Positions 25,414-35,700 of a DNA stretch of 49,088 nucleotides are shown piece by piece. The notes under the pieces are model-generated. The model saw only the letters and a program-made list of their open reading frames with translations, was not told where the DNA came from and made no database searches. The stretch covers positions 1 to 49,088 of the forward strand of contig CAZDUO010000025.1 in NCBI GenBank assembly GCA_964508655.1, read 5' to 3'. The DNA comes from VBAS01 sp964508655. GTDB lineage: Bacteria; Bacteroidota; Bacteroidia; Chitinophagales; Chitinophagaceae. Made by a program: the position numbers and the translations under genes. Every line of letters begins with the position of its first letter. Within the stretch, counting starts at the first letter, position 1.

Positions 25414-26130
25414 CCTGCCGCTGGCAGCCATCACTTCTTTTTCCTTCAGGCGGCCCACGCCGATAAAACGGCGAACCCAGTATTCGTCGAAAATATCACT
25501 TATCATCACGCCGCCGCTGGTAGAAGCATGTACAAATTTGTTGTTTTGCAAATAAACTCCTACATGCGACACGCCGCCGCGGGTATTAAAAAAAATCAGG
25601 TCGCCTTCTTTCAGTTCGGTGCGTGAAATGCGGCTGGTGAGTTTGTGCTGCTCTCTTGCCGTTCGCGGCAGGCTGATGCCGTAAACCGCAGCAAAAAGGT
25701 ATTGGGAAAAAGCGGAGCAATCAATTCCCTTTTTAGTAGTGCCTCCAAGTTTGTAGGGAGTGCCGTACCATTCATCAATAAATTCAAACATGCGGGTATT
25801 TTTCACTTCTTCGGCCGGTGTATTCAGCAGCACGCCATATTTTAATTGCAAGGCTGAAAGATTTTCCGCTTCGGTTTCGTCCGATGTTTTCACTGGTGAA
25901 TAAACGGGAAGAGATTGTTTTGGTTTATCAGTTATATTTTCTTTTTCCCCGGTGGGGTTGCCAGTTCCCGCCTGCACTGAAATCTGCTCCAGGAATTTTG
26001 TTTCTTTTTTTACCTGCGTTGCACTGCCGTTGGTTACCTGCTGATCGGTTCTCCTGAAAGCTGTTTTTATTGCTGAGCAGCTTGCCAGCATTATGAAAAG
26101 CAAAGAATATAAAAGAGGCTGCTTCAGCAT
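25411..26130 (-). CDS. NlpC/P60-family cell-wall hydrolase lipoprotein
   Basis: A 239-residue lipoprotein: signal ending LLFIMLASC gives lipidated C18, followed by a charged, low-complexity linker (about 20-110). The C-terminal NlpC/P60 cysteine peptidase has the catalytic triad C138 (GIDCSAFSQY), H189 (GGVSHVGVY) and polar H201 (FVHAS). Such enzymes cleave stem-peptide bonds in peptidoglycan. It has a well-spaced promoter at 26167-26197 and is monocistronic. Confidence 0.93.
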   Translation of the reverse strand: MLKQPLLYSLLFIMLASCSAIKTAFRRTDQQVTNGSATQVKKETKFLEQISVQAGTGNPTGEKENITDKPKQSLPVYSPVKTSDETEAENLSALQLKYGVLLNTPAEEVKNTRMFEFIDEWYGTPYKLGGTTKKGIDCSAFSQYLFAAVYGISLPRTAREQHKLTSRISRTELKEGDLIFFNTRGGVSHVGVYLQNNKFVHASTSGGVMISDIFDEYWVRRFIGVGRLKEKEVMAASGR

Positions 26131-26166
26131 GAATTGTTTTTTCTCAGGATGATTTCAGAGGGTGGG

Positions 26167-26197
26167 CAAATATCCTGCCGGAAGGCGGGCCGTCAAA
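26167..26197 (-). promoter_or_regulatory. Promoter of the NlpC/P60 gene
   Basis: Minus-strand TTTG (26197-26194), 19-bp spacer, GATATTTG (26174-26167), 7 of 8 positions of TAnnTTTG. The leader would be about 30 nt. Confidence 0.6.
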
Positions 26198-26365
26198 AAT
26201 AAAAATCTTTCTTCATCTTGTGGATATTATTTGAACGAAATTTGCTTTCGGAAATTGTTATTGACCTTTATTTGCGATGAGTATCAGTCAAAATGAATTG
26301 GATGAAAGGACTCAAAAGAATTATAGGACTCATTTGACTTATTTGATCAATTGACTTTTCAAACT

Positions 26366-29300
26366 ATGCGATTCTCCCACCTGCATGTACATACACAGTA
26401 TTCCCTGCTCGATGGAGCGGCATCCATTCAAAAGCTCTATCAAAAAGCCATGGATGATAACATGCCCGCTCTTGCCATTTCGGATCATGGCAATATGTTT
26501 GGCGTGTTTGATTTTGTAGCCGAGGCATACAAGCATAAAAATGAGGATGGCACCCTTAAAGTAAAGCCGGTGGTGGGCTGTGAATTTTATATCACGTCCG
26601 ACCGCTATCGCAAATCATTTACGAAAGATGAAAAAGACCCGCGGCATCACCAGATACTGCTGGCAAAAAATGAAACCGGCTATAAAAATCTTGTAAAGCT
26701 TACTTCGCTGGGATTTATTGATGGCATGTATGGCAAATATCCCCGGATAGATAAAAGGCTGGTTGAAGAATACCATGAAGGCCTGATTGCCACTACATGC
26801 TGCCTTGGGGCCCTGGTGCCGCAAACCATTTTAAAAAAAGGCGAAGCCGAAGCAGAAAAGGAATTCACATGGTGGCTTGGTGTTTTTGGTGATGATTATT
26901 ATGTGGAGCTCCAGCGCCATGGAATGAAAGAACAGGACCAGGTGAATGAAGTGCTGGTGAAATTTGCCCGCAAACACAATGTAAAAATTATTGCAAGCAA
27001 TGACTCGCACTACGTGGAGCAGAGCGATTTTACGGCGCATGATATCCTGCTCTGCATTAATACAGGAGAAAAAATAAGCACCCCGGCCCTGCGGGAGTTT
27101 ACTGATGATGATGTGGTGGTGAAGGATAAACGATTTGCTTTTCCCAACGACCAGTTTTATTTCAAGACAACGGCTGAAATGCAGAAAAACTTTGCCGACC
27201 TGCCCGAGGCGCTTGATAATACAAACGAGATAGTTGACAAAGTTTCGCTGCTGAACCTGAAAAAAGATATTCTGCTGCCTGCATTTCCCGTTCCTGAAGA
27301 ATTTAAAATTCATACCCGGCCGGAAAAGCTCGATAAAGGCGTAGTGGATCCCGATTCGCTGAATCAATGGGAATATTTAAAACATTTAACATACGAAGGC
27401 GCCAGGCAACGATACAGCGAACTGACTGATGAAATAAAAGACCGCATCGAATTTGAACTGTTTACAATAAAAACCATGGGCTTTGCCGGTTATTTCTTGA
27501 TCGTCGGCGATTTCATTAAAGCCGGCCGTGAACTGGGTGTGCTGGTAGGACCGGGTCGTGGTTCTGCTGCGGGCAGCGTGGTGGCATATTGTATCGGCAT
27601 TACCAATATTGACCCGATAAAATACAACCTGCTGTTTGAAAGATTCCTGAATCCCGACCGCAAATCAATGCCGGATATTGATACCGATTTTGATGATGTG
27701 GGCCGGCAGAAAGTGATTGACTATGTGGTAAAGAAATACGGGAAAAACCAGGTGGCGCAAATCATTACCTATGGCACCATGGCGGCAAAAATGAGTATTA
27801 AAGATGTGGCCCGTGTGATGGATTTGCCGCTGCCCGATTCTAATGCCCTGGCCAAACTGGTGTCCGAGCGGCAGGGTGTCGAATTAAAAAGAGTTCTTCA
27901 TGCACCGCTTACTCCAAAGGATGGAGAAAAATCGCTGACTGAAAAAGAAGGCTTCAGCCCTGATGAACTGGAAAACATAAAAAAGCTGCGGGAGATTTAC
28001 AAAAGCAAGGGATTGCAAAGTGAAGTGCTTCACGAGGCAGAAATACTCGAAGGCTCTGTTCGAAACACAGGTATTCACGCCGCGGGAATCATCATCGCTC
28101 CAAAAGATTTGACGGAACTGATACCGGTGGCCACAGCCAAAGATTCCGATTTGTGGGTGACGCAGATTGAAGGCAATGTGATTGAAGAATCCGGCGTTAT
28201 TAAAATGGATTTCCTCGGCTTAAAAACCCTCACCATCATCAGGGATGCCCTGGAACTGATTAAACAAAATCACGGAGTGGAGATAGACATAGATAAAATT
28301 CCGCTCGATGATGAAAAAACTTTCCGCCTTTACCAGCATGGCGATACCATCGGTACTTTTCAGTTTGAAAGCCCCGGTATGCAGAAATATCTTCGTGAGC
28401 TGAAGCCCGACCGCCTTGATGACCTGATTGCCATGAATGCCCTGTACCGACCCGGCCCGCTGGCGTATATTCCCAACTTCATCGAACGAAAACACGGCCG
28501 TGAACCGATTACGTATGACCTGCCTGAAATGCAGGAAATACTGAAAGAAACCTACGGCATCACCGTGTACCAGGAGCAGGTGATGCTGCTGGCGCAGAAA
28601 CTGGCCGATTTCAGCAAAGGCGATGCAGATATGCTGCGCAAGGCTATGGGTAAAAAACAAAAGTCGGTGCTCGATAAAATGAAAAGCCGGTTCATTGAAG
28701 GCGCAAAGAAAAAAGGTTTTGGAGAATACACGCTGCAGAAAATATGGACCGACTGGGAAGCATTTGCACAATATGCTTTCAATAAATCACATTCCACCTG
28801 CTATGCTTATGTAGCTTATCAAACGGCCTTTTTAAAAAGTCACTATCCTGCCGAATACATGGCGGCGGTACTCAATCATGCGGGCAGTATCGAAAAGATT
28901 ACCTTCTTTATGGAAGAATGCAAGCGCATGGGCATAAAAGTGCTGGGGCCCGACATCAATGAATCGAAAAACGGATTTGCCGTAAACCAGAAAGGTGAAA
29001 TCCGCTTTGGCCTCGGCGGGTTGAAAGGCGTAGGCGAAGCGGCTGTGGAAAACATCATCGAAGAGCGGGAAAAGAAAGGCCTTTATCAAAACATATTTGA
29101 TTTTATAAAGCGCATCAACCAGCGCAGCGTAAATAAAAAAACGCTGGAGAGCCTGGTGTATGCCGGTGCTTTTGATTGTTTTCCCGAACATCACCGTGCC
29201 CAGTTCTTTTATGTCACTCCCGAAGACCCCACTTCCGGTCTTGAAAAAATCATCCGCTTCGGGCAGGTGTTTCAGCAAAACAGCATGACTTCATCCAACA

Positions 29301-30037
29301 CCCTGTTTGGCGACCTGCCACTGGCTATTGAAATCAGAACTCCCACGCTGCCGATTTGCGAAACCTGGCCGCTGATTGTGCAACTGGATCATGAAAAGGA
29401 AGTGACAGGCATGTTTCTCAGCGGTCATCCGCTCGATCATTTCCGCTTTGAACTAAAGCACTACGGCATTACTCCGTTATCAGAATTCAACGAATTCAAA
29501 GAAGCTGTGGCGCTTCATCCCAATCCCGGCAGGGTATTTCGCCTGCTCGGGCTGGTGACGGCTGCCGAACATAAAATTTCACGCAAGGGAAACAAGTACG
29601 GCTCGTTTGCCATCGAAGATTATTCTGGCAAAACCGACCTGGTGCTTTGGGGTGATGATTATGTACGGTTCACTCCTTTCCTGCAGCAGGGTGCTTCGCT
29701 TTTCATCACCGGCTTTTTCAGGCAACGGTATAGTACACCGGAGTATGAATTCAAGGTAAACAGCATTACGATGGCAGAAACCATCAAGCGGAATTTGACA
29801 AAGCAACTGAGCATTGACATTCATCCGAAAGATGTATCCACACACCTGCTTGGTTTTATTGAAGACAATATAAAAAAACATCCGGGCCGCTCAACACTGC
29901 GATTTACTCTTAATGAACCAAAAGAAAACTTAAAAATCAGTCTGGTTACTTTGGACAGCGGTTTTGAAATGAATGACGAACTGGTTGATTTTCTTGACAG
30001 CAACCCGGAAATAGAAGTGCAGGTAACAACTTTGTAA
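26366..30037 (+). CDS. dnaE: DNA polymerase III subunit alpha
   Basis: Replicative DNA polymerase catalytic subunit, 1223 residues. The PHP domain opens with FSHLHVHTQYSLLDGAA (3-19). The C-family polymerase core includes GPGRGSAAGS (about 393-402) and the catalytic PDIDTDF (436-442, with D439 and D441). Helix-hairpin-helix sequence lies near 850-950 and an OB fold near 1060-1130 (GNKYGSFAIEDYSGKTDLVLW). Length and order are normal for Bacteroidota DnaE. The reading frame extends back to a TTG at 26351, but the ATG at 26366 gives the usual family N-terminus. A TTTATTTG element at 26267-26274 is a candidate -7 box. Confidence 0.97.
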   Translation: MRFSHLHVHTQYSLLDGAASIQKLYQKAMDDNMPALAISDHGNMFGVFDFVAEAYKHKNEDGTLKVKPVVGCEFYITSDRYRKSFTKDEKDPRHHQILLAKNETGYKNLVKLTSLGFIDGMYGKYPRIDKRLVEEYHEGLIATTCCLGALVPQTILKKGEAEAEKEFTWWLGVFGDDYYVELQRHGMKEQDQVNEVLVKFARKHNVKIIASNDSHYVEQSDFTAHDILLCINTGEKISTPALREFTDDDVVVKDKRFAFPNDQFYFKTTAEMQKNFADLPEALDNTNEIVDKVSLLNLKKDILLPAFPVPEEFKIHTRPEKLDKGVVDPDSLNQWEYLKHLTYEGARQRYSELTDEIKDRIEFELFTIKTMGFAGYFLIVGDFIKAGRELGVLVGPGRGSAAGSVVAYCIGITNIDPIKYNLLFERFLNPDRKSMPDIDTDFDDVGRQKVIDYVVKKYGKNQVAQIITYGTMAAKMSIKDVARVMDLPLPDSNALAKLVSERQGVELKRVLHAPLTPKDGEKSLTEKEGFSPDELENIKKLREIYKSKGLQSEVLHEAEILEGSVRNTGIHAAGIIIAPKDLTELIPVATAKDSDLWVTQIEGNVIEESGVIKMDFLGLKTLTIIRDALELIKQNHGVEIDIDKIPLDDEKTFRLYQHGDTIGTFQFESPGMQKYLRELKPDRLDDLIAMNALYRPGPLAYIPNFIERKHGREPITYDLPEMQEILKETYGITVYQEQVMLLAQKLADFSKGDADMLRKAMGKKQKSVLDKMKSRFIEGAKKKGFGEYTLQKIWTDWEAFAQYAFNKSHSTCYAYVAYQTAFLKSHYPAEYMAAVLNHAGSIEKITFFMEECKRMGIKVLGPDINESKNGFAVNQKGEIRFGLGGLKGVGEAAVENIIEEREKKGLYQNIFDFIKRINQRSVNKKTLESLVYAGAFDCFPEHHRAQFFYVTPEDPTSGLEKIIRFGQVFQQNSMTSSNTLFGDLPLAIEIRTPTLPICETWPLIVQLDHEKEVTGMFLSGHPLDHFRFELKHYGITPLSEFNEFKEAVALHPNPGRVFRLLGLVTAAEHKISRKGNKYGSFAIEDYSGKTDLVLWGDDYVRFTPFLQQGASLFITGFFRQRYSTPEYEFKVNSITMAETIKRNLTKQLSIDIHPKDVSTHLLGFIEDNIKKHPGRSTLRFTLNEPKENLKISLVTLDSGFEMNDELVDFLDSNPEIEVQVTTL

Positions 30038-30065
30038 TAACGGGCTATAAAAGTAATTTTATAAA

Positions 30066-30320
30066 ATGCAGGTTCCGCAATTTATAAAAGATCAGATACT
30101 GAAAGAACTTGAAACACTCACTCCAAATGAGGAGCAAACTTTACTTGGTATCGTGGAAAATTATATCCATAGCAAAGCAGATGAAACCGGGTGGGATAAG
30201 CTGCCAAAAGAATGGAAAAGCAGAATTGAAGAAGGTCTGAAACAGGCTGATCAAAAACAATTTATCCTGCATGAGGATGCAATTCTTTACCTGAGAAAGA
30301 AATACGGGTTAAATGGCTAA
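30066..30320 (+). CDS. Antitoxin-like addiction-module component
   Basis: An 84-residue acidic helical protein. The C-terminal half, WDKLPKEWKSRIEEGLKQAD followed by HEDAILYLRKKYG, resembles antitoxin components paired with ParE/RelE toxins in Bacteroidota; the N-terminal helices probably dimerise. Its stop overlaps the start of the toxin frame by 8 bp (30313-30320), the usual arrangement of a toxin-antitoxin operon. It lies 28 bp after dnaE, so it may also be read from there. The partner toxin is broken. Confidence 0.75.
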   Translation: MQVPQFIKDQILKELETLTPNEEQTLLGIVENYIHSKADETGWDKLPKEWKSRIEEGLKQADQKQFILHEDAILYLRKKYGLNG

Positions 30321-30615
30321 ACCGGTTGTCCTCACACCGCTTGCCAAAGAAAATCTTGAGAATGTTACAGATTATTTGTTACGCTAATGGGGAATCGGTG
30401 TTCCCGAAAAATTTCTTGCTCTTTACGAAGCCAAAATTTCACTGATAGCCGAATACCCGGAACGTTACCCTGTTATTCACATTGCTTCAGGTTTAAGGAA
30501 AGCAGTTTTTGCAAAACATAATACCATCCTTTACCGTGAAAGAGCCGATCGGATTGAAATAATTTGTGTTTTTGATACCCGACAGGATCCCCTCAAAATG
30601 GAGCAATTTATTTAA
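30313..30615 (+). pseudogene. ParE/RelE-family toxin interrupted by an in-frame stop
   Basis: Reading from ATG 30313 gives MAKPVVLTPLAKENLENVTD, then YLLR, then TAA at codon 25 (30385-30387), and the same frame continues without another stop to TAA at 30613-30615: WGIGVPEKFLALYEAKISLI, later GLRKAVFAKHNTILYRERAD and IEIICVFDTRQDP. The full 100-codon product has the ParE/RelE fold pattern, including the R-K pair and the C-terminal IICVFDTRQ strand. One base change (TAA from GAA, AAA or CAA) explains the break. Either the toxin has been inactivated or the base is a sequencing error. Confidence 0.8.
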
Positions 30616-30712
30616 TCAGGACTCTTTTGCATGGTTTGATCACAATCATGTCATATTTCTGACAACTTAGTCACATAGCGGTGTCATAAATTCGCAATTA
30701 GAAATTTGGGTG

Positions 30713-30720
30713 TATTTTTG
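30713..30720 (+). promoter_or_regulatory. -7 promoter element of trxA
   Basis: TATTTTTG is an exact match to TAnnTTTG, 34 bp before the thioredoxin ATG. No convincing -33 TTTG is at the expected distance. Confidence 0.5.
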
Positions 30721-30754
30721 CTCCCCCTTTTAAAAAATAAAACGAAATAATACT

Positions 30755-31075
30755 ATGGCAAAAGAATTCACAGATGGCAATTTTCAAAACGAGGTTTTAA
30801 GTTCCGATAAATTAACGGTGGTTGATTTCTGGGCAGAGTGGTGCGGTCCCTGCCGTGCTATCGGGCCCGTAATCGAAGACCTTGCAAGAGAATATAACGG
30901 TAAAATCAACGTGGGTAAAGTAAATGTGGATGTTAATCCATCTGTCAGCATGAATTATGGCATTACATCCATCCCTGCCATCCTGTTTTTTAAAAACGGG
31001 CAGGTGGTAGATAAACTTGTTGGCGCACAGCCGAAGGGTAATTTTGTAAAAAAGATTGAAGCACACATCGGTTAA
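30755..31075 (+). CDS. trxA: Thioredoxin
   Basis: A 106-residue cytosolic thioredoxin. The active site is WCGPC (W29-C33), the cis-proline lies in GITSIPAILFF, and the protein has the normal length and ends at the C-terminal helix (VKKIEAHIG). It reduces protein disulfides using electrons from thioredoxin reductase, which is not in this window. Monocistronic: a -7 box at 30713-30720 and a strong terminator at 31099-31134. Confidence 0.97.
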   Translation: MAKEFTDGNFQNEVLSSDKLTVVDFWAEWCGPCRAIGPVIEDLAREYNGKINVGKVNVDVNPSVSMNYGITSIPAILFFKNGQVVDKLVGAQPKGNFVKKIEAHIG

Positions 31076-31098
31076 AATTCCTGGCTGATATTGAGCCC

Positions 31099-31134
31099 CC
31101 CGTTTCGCTTCTGGTGAAACGGGATTTTTATTTT
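31099..31134 (+). terminator. Intrinsic terminator after trxA
   Basis: CCCGTTTC (31099-31106) pairs with GAAACGGG (31116-31123) around a 9-nt loop, followed by ATTTTTATTTT (31124-31134). Confidence 0.88.
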
Positions 31135-31294
31135 ATAGCGACATGTGGGAACTGATTTTTCAGTTGATTAAAGATCTTTCGTTATAAATACTCCTTTTAA
31201 AATAAAATACTGCAGTCCCCGGTACAAACCGTCATTCAGGTATATCCTGTAAAGAATTTCATTTATATTGCCCTGAAATACTTAAACCAGCTGC

Positions 31295-32599
31295 ATGAAT
31301 ACCGAAAACATTCTGCGAGGCCTCGTAGGCATTCTCTTTTTATTTTTTATTTGTTTTTTGCTAAGTAATAACAGAAGAAAAATTAACTGGCGCCTCGTGG
31401 GTCTTGGGTTTTTGCTGCAGCTGGTGCTGGCTGTGCTTATCACCAACAACTGGCTATGGATGTCCGATGTATTTTCCTTTATTGCGTCTGTTTTTGTAAA
31501 AGTGATAAACCTGGGTAAAAATGGTTCACGGTTTATTTTTGGCAGCCTGGTGGATGATACCCAAAACTGGGGATTCATTTTTGCCGTACAGGCGCTGCCC
31601 AATATTATTTTCTTTGCTGCGCTGTCAGCGGTACTTTATTATTTCGGTATTCTGCAAAAAATTGTTTATGCCTTTGCCTGGTTATTATCCAAGATAGGTG
31701 TCAGCGGACCTGAAAGCATTTCGGCAGCGGCCAACGTATTTATGGGTCAAACCGAAGCGCCACTGCTGGTAAGACCTTACCTGGAGCGGATGAAAAAAAA
31801 TGAAATGCTGTGTATAATGGCAGGCGGCATGGCTACAACGGCCGGCAGTGTGCTGGGAGTATATGTCACCATGCTGGGTGGTAATGACCTTGCCGAACAG
31901 GCAAAGTATGCCAAACTGCTGCTGATGGCATCGGTGATGGCGGCGCCTGCGGCCATTATTGTATCAAAAATGCTTTTCCCTGATCCTGACCCAGGTGCTG
32001 TTTCGACAGAACTGAAAGTTTCAAAAGAAAAAATCGGGTCCAACCTGCTGGATGCAATTTCAAACGGCACCGGAGATGGTTTACGGCTGGCTGTAAATGT
32101 AGGTGCCATGTTGATTGCATTCATTGCATTGATAGCTGTATTGAATGGCGCATTGGGCCTGCTGGGGCGGTGGACCACACTGAATGATTTGATAGCAGAA
32201 AATACTGCCGGCCGGTTTGATAAGCTTTCGCTGCAATTTTTACTGGGCTATGCTTTTTCACCAGTGGCCTGGCTTATGGGCATCAGCACGCAGGATATTA
32301 CTCTGTTTGGCCAGTTGCTGGGTGAAAAAACCATCGTAAATGAATTCGTGGCATACCAGTCGCTGGCAGGAATGAAATCAGCCGGGGCCATCGGTGATCC
32401 CAAAACACTGGTGATGGCAAGTTTCGCTTTGTGCGGGTTTGCCAATTTTTCCTCTATTGGAATTCAGATTGGCGGCATTGGCGCCCTGGCACCAAACCAG
32501 CGGAAAAACCTGACAGAACTGGGCATCAAAGCACTGATCGGCGGTACCATTGCCTGCCTGATGACATCTACGATTGCCGGTGCTCTGTTTGCCGGCTGA
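31295..32599 (+). CDS. nupC: Concentrative nucleoside transporter (CNT/NupC family)
   Basis: A 434-residue inner-membrane symporter that takes up nucleosides with Na+ or H+. About 10 hydrophobic segments are spread from residue 9 to 433. The family core motif GQTEAPLLVRPYL starts at G151, where Gln and Glu contact the nucleoside; further family stretches are NGTGDGLRLAVNVGAMLIAF and SPVAWLMGI, and the tail ALCGFANFSSIGIQIGGIG. It is separate from the uridine phosphorylase-like gene 8.4 kb away, although both would serve nucleoside salvage. Confidence 0.93.
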   Translation: MNTENILRGLVGILFLFFICFLLSNNRRKINWRLVGLGFLLQLVLAVLITNNWLWMSDVFSFIASVFVKVINLGKNGSRFIFGSLVDDTQNWGFIFAVQALPNIIFFAALSAVLYYFGILQKIVYAFAWLLSKIGVSGPESISAAANVFMGQTEAPLLVRPYLERMKKNEMLCIMAGGMATTAGSVLGVYVTMLGGNDLAEQAKYAKLLLMASVMAAPAAIIVSKMLFPDPDPGAVSTELKVSKEKIGSNLLDAISNGTGDGLRLAVNVGAMLIAFIALIAVLNGALGLLGRWTTLNDLIAENTAGRFDKLSLQFLLGYAFSPVAWLMGISTQDITLFGQLLGEKTIVNEFVAYQSLAGMKSAGAIGDPKTLVMASFALCGFANFSSIGIQIGGIGALAPNQRKNLTELGIKALIGGTIACLMTSTIAGALFAG

Positions 32600-32752
32600 T
32601 AAATTTTATTGCCGGTAAAAATTTTAATTTAAATGGTTGATTTATTGTGCGTATCAGGTAAAACAATTTTTTCTTTTCTGGGTATTATTCTGTAAACTTG
32701 TAGCCATAAATCTGAACTGAAAACTTTTTTCTTAACCCAAAACTATACTGCC

Positions 32753-35700
32753 TTGAAAAAATTTACCTTCCTGGCATTAACGGCAATTCTGTTTTTATCC
32801 TTTGGCAATCTGCTTGCTCAACAAAGACCGGTTCAAACCAATATCAATAGTGCATCAAACGGCCGGCTTTATTGTGCCACCATGGAGGCCCTTGAATTTT
32901 ATTTGCAAAATAATCCTGATGCAAGGGCCTTGGCCGAACAAAACAAAAACCGGTTTGCTCCCGAACCTTCAGCCCAGAACAACAGGACAAATGTTATAGT
33001 CAACATTCCAATAGTTTTCCATATTGTGGGCAACTCAACCCGGCTGGCCCAGGTAACTGATGCAGACATATTGTGGCAGTTAAATAAACTGAATGAAGAT
33101 TTTGCCGGTTCTAATGCCGATAGCACCAACGCATCAAGTTTTTATAATATCAGGTCGTATAACGGGTATAACCAGATCAGGTTTTGCATGGCACAAAGAG
33201 ACCCGAACAACTTACCTTCTAATGGCATCACCCGCACACCATCATCACTCACCGGCGCCACGCTATGTACGGGTAATAACTACAATATGCTTAAGCATAC
33301 TGCCCAGGGCGGTATTGATGCCTGGGATCCTACCCGGTATTTCAATGTGTGGGTGGGTGAAGTGGGCAACTGCCTGCTGGGTGTTGCACAGTTTCCCGGT
33401 ACAGGTAGTTTGAGTGAATTTGGCGTTGTCATTGCATTTGAAGGATTCAGCAATAACCCGGCTTATGTTGATCCAAATTATGCATTGGGACGTACAGTTG
33501 TGCATGAAGTTGGTCACTGCTTTGGTTTGTATCACATCTGGGGTGATGAGGGTGGATGTACTAATTCCGATTTCCGCCAGCTCACCGGCACATGCATATT
33601 GCCTGCGTCTTTGGCCGGCACTACCACTGACCAATCAATTGGTGATACTCCCAACCAGGCCGGCGCAACTACCAACTGCCCGAGTGGTGTAGTAACCGAT
33701 GCCTGTGCTACAACATCACCGGGAAAAAATTACCAGAACTATATGGATTATACATTGGATGCCTGTTATTCCATGTTCACTTTAAAACAAACGGACAGGA
33801 TGCAATATGTACTTGATAACTGTCTCGCTTCACTGAAAACTTCAAATGGATGCATACCGCCGGTATTATCGCCGGACAATGCAAGCATATCTGCCATCGT
33901 TACCCCATCAGCTAATTTTGTAACCTGTGATCCTACAATTCCACTGACCGTAACACTTCGGAATACTGGTTCCAATACACTGACATCCGTTACAATCACT
34001 GTAACCCGCAATGGCACTACAGTAGAAACCCGGAATGTCAGCGGCCTTAGTCTTGCTTCTTTGGCCACAACCAATATTACTTTGAATGCTGTTCCTCTGG
34101 TATTGGGAGTTGATGCCATACAGGTTTGTACTTCTTTACCCAACGGTAATCCTGATTCTGATCCGACTGATGACTGCAGAACGGTGAATGGCACAAGGGG
34201 CGCAGGTACGCCATTGCCATTGGTTGAAGGGTTTGAAAGTACCACCTTCCCGCCCACAGGATGGCAACGTATTAATCCTGATGGAGGCATCACCTGGCAG
34301 CGGAATACTATTGGCTTAATGCATGGCGGTATTGCCGATGCATTCGTGAACCACTGGGCCTATGCTACTAATGGAGCTACTGACGACCTGATAACGCCGG
34401 CATATGCTGTTGGTACAGCCGATTCAATGTGGGTAAGTTTCTGGGGCGCATACAAAGGGTATCCCGGGTTCCCCTTCGATGAACTGCAGGTAGCCGTTTC
34501 CACTAACTGCGGGGGAAGTTTTACAACAGTTTATAATGTGAGAAATGATACGGTGTTTGCAGTGCCTCCAGTAACCACCACGGCAAACTGGACAACTTCG
34601 AATATCAACCAGTGGATAAAGAGATCACTGGATATTTCTCAATTCATTCCGGCGGGCAATGTGCAGGTTCGTTTCCGTACGGTGAACCGTTTTGGAAATA
34701 ATTTCTTCCTTGACGACATCAATATTGACAAGAAAATATTCCCCAACAATGATGCTGGCGTTATAGCTGTCAACAAGCCGCTGCCCAGAGTGTGTGCCAA
34801 CAGCGGCGCTCCCGAAGTGGTGATTAAGAATTATGGTAAAATTGTCCTTACATCGGTGAAGATAAATTACCAGATTGATGGCGGAGCGGTTACTACTTTC
34901 AACTGGACCGGCAGTCTTGCCAGAAACCAGGTGGAAACCGTAACCTTGCCGGTTGCCAATTTTGGAGCTACCGGTAATCACTCAATCAATGTATATACTT
35001 CGCAGCCAAACAACGTGGCCGATGAAGACCCGACAAATGACGGTTTGGTGAAAGCCTTTGCCACCTTCCAGATTTATGCGCTGCCCGGTAGTGTGACGGA
35101 AGACTTCACCAGTTCAACTTTCCCGCCGGTAAACTGGACAATATTTAACCCCAATGCTGACCTCACCTGGCAGCGCAATAGTTCTATAGGAAGAAACAGC
35201 CCGGGTTCGGCATGGTTCAATGATTATATCAACACCAATGTTGACCGGTTTGATGACCTGACAACACCCAACTACAGCTACTCAGCCATTGATTCCATTT
35301 TCCTCACATTTCATGTGGCCCACAGAACAAGGACACTGCCGGGTTCAACAGGCGCAAGACTGGATACGCTGCACGTACTGCTTTCAAGAGACTGTGGCAA
35401 TACGTTTACCACCGTATATAAAAAATATGGTGAAGAACTGCAAACGGTAAATGATCCCAACTTCCAGGGCTCCTTGCTGAGCTTTACACCCAACAGCAAT
35501 CAATGGCGCAGAGACTCCATCAATCTAGGTCGTTGGCTGAAGGCAAGTGAGCCGATGGTGCTGTTAGCCTTCAGGGTAAGCGGCAATATTGAAAATAACC
35601 TCTACCTTGATGATATCAACCTGAGAACACAGGTATTGCCCGAGCGGCTCAAGAACGATGGTTACCTGGTGCTGCCCAATCCGTTCAGAAACACATTTGG

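Noticed and set aside
26277..26354. 25-codon upstream frame before dnaE, a possible leader peptide
   Set aside because: The sequence is part of a degenerate GGACTCA/TTTGACT repeat, and the candidate -7 box at 26267-26274 would start transcription inside or after its ATG.
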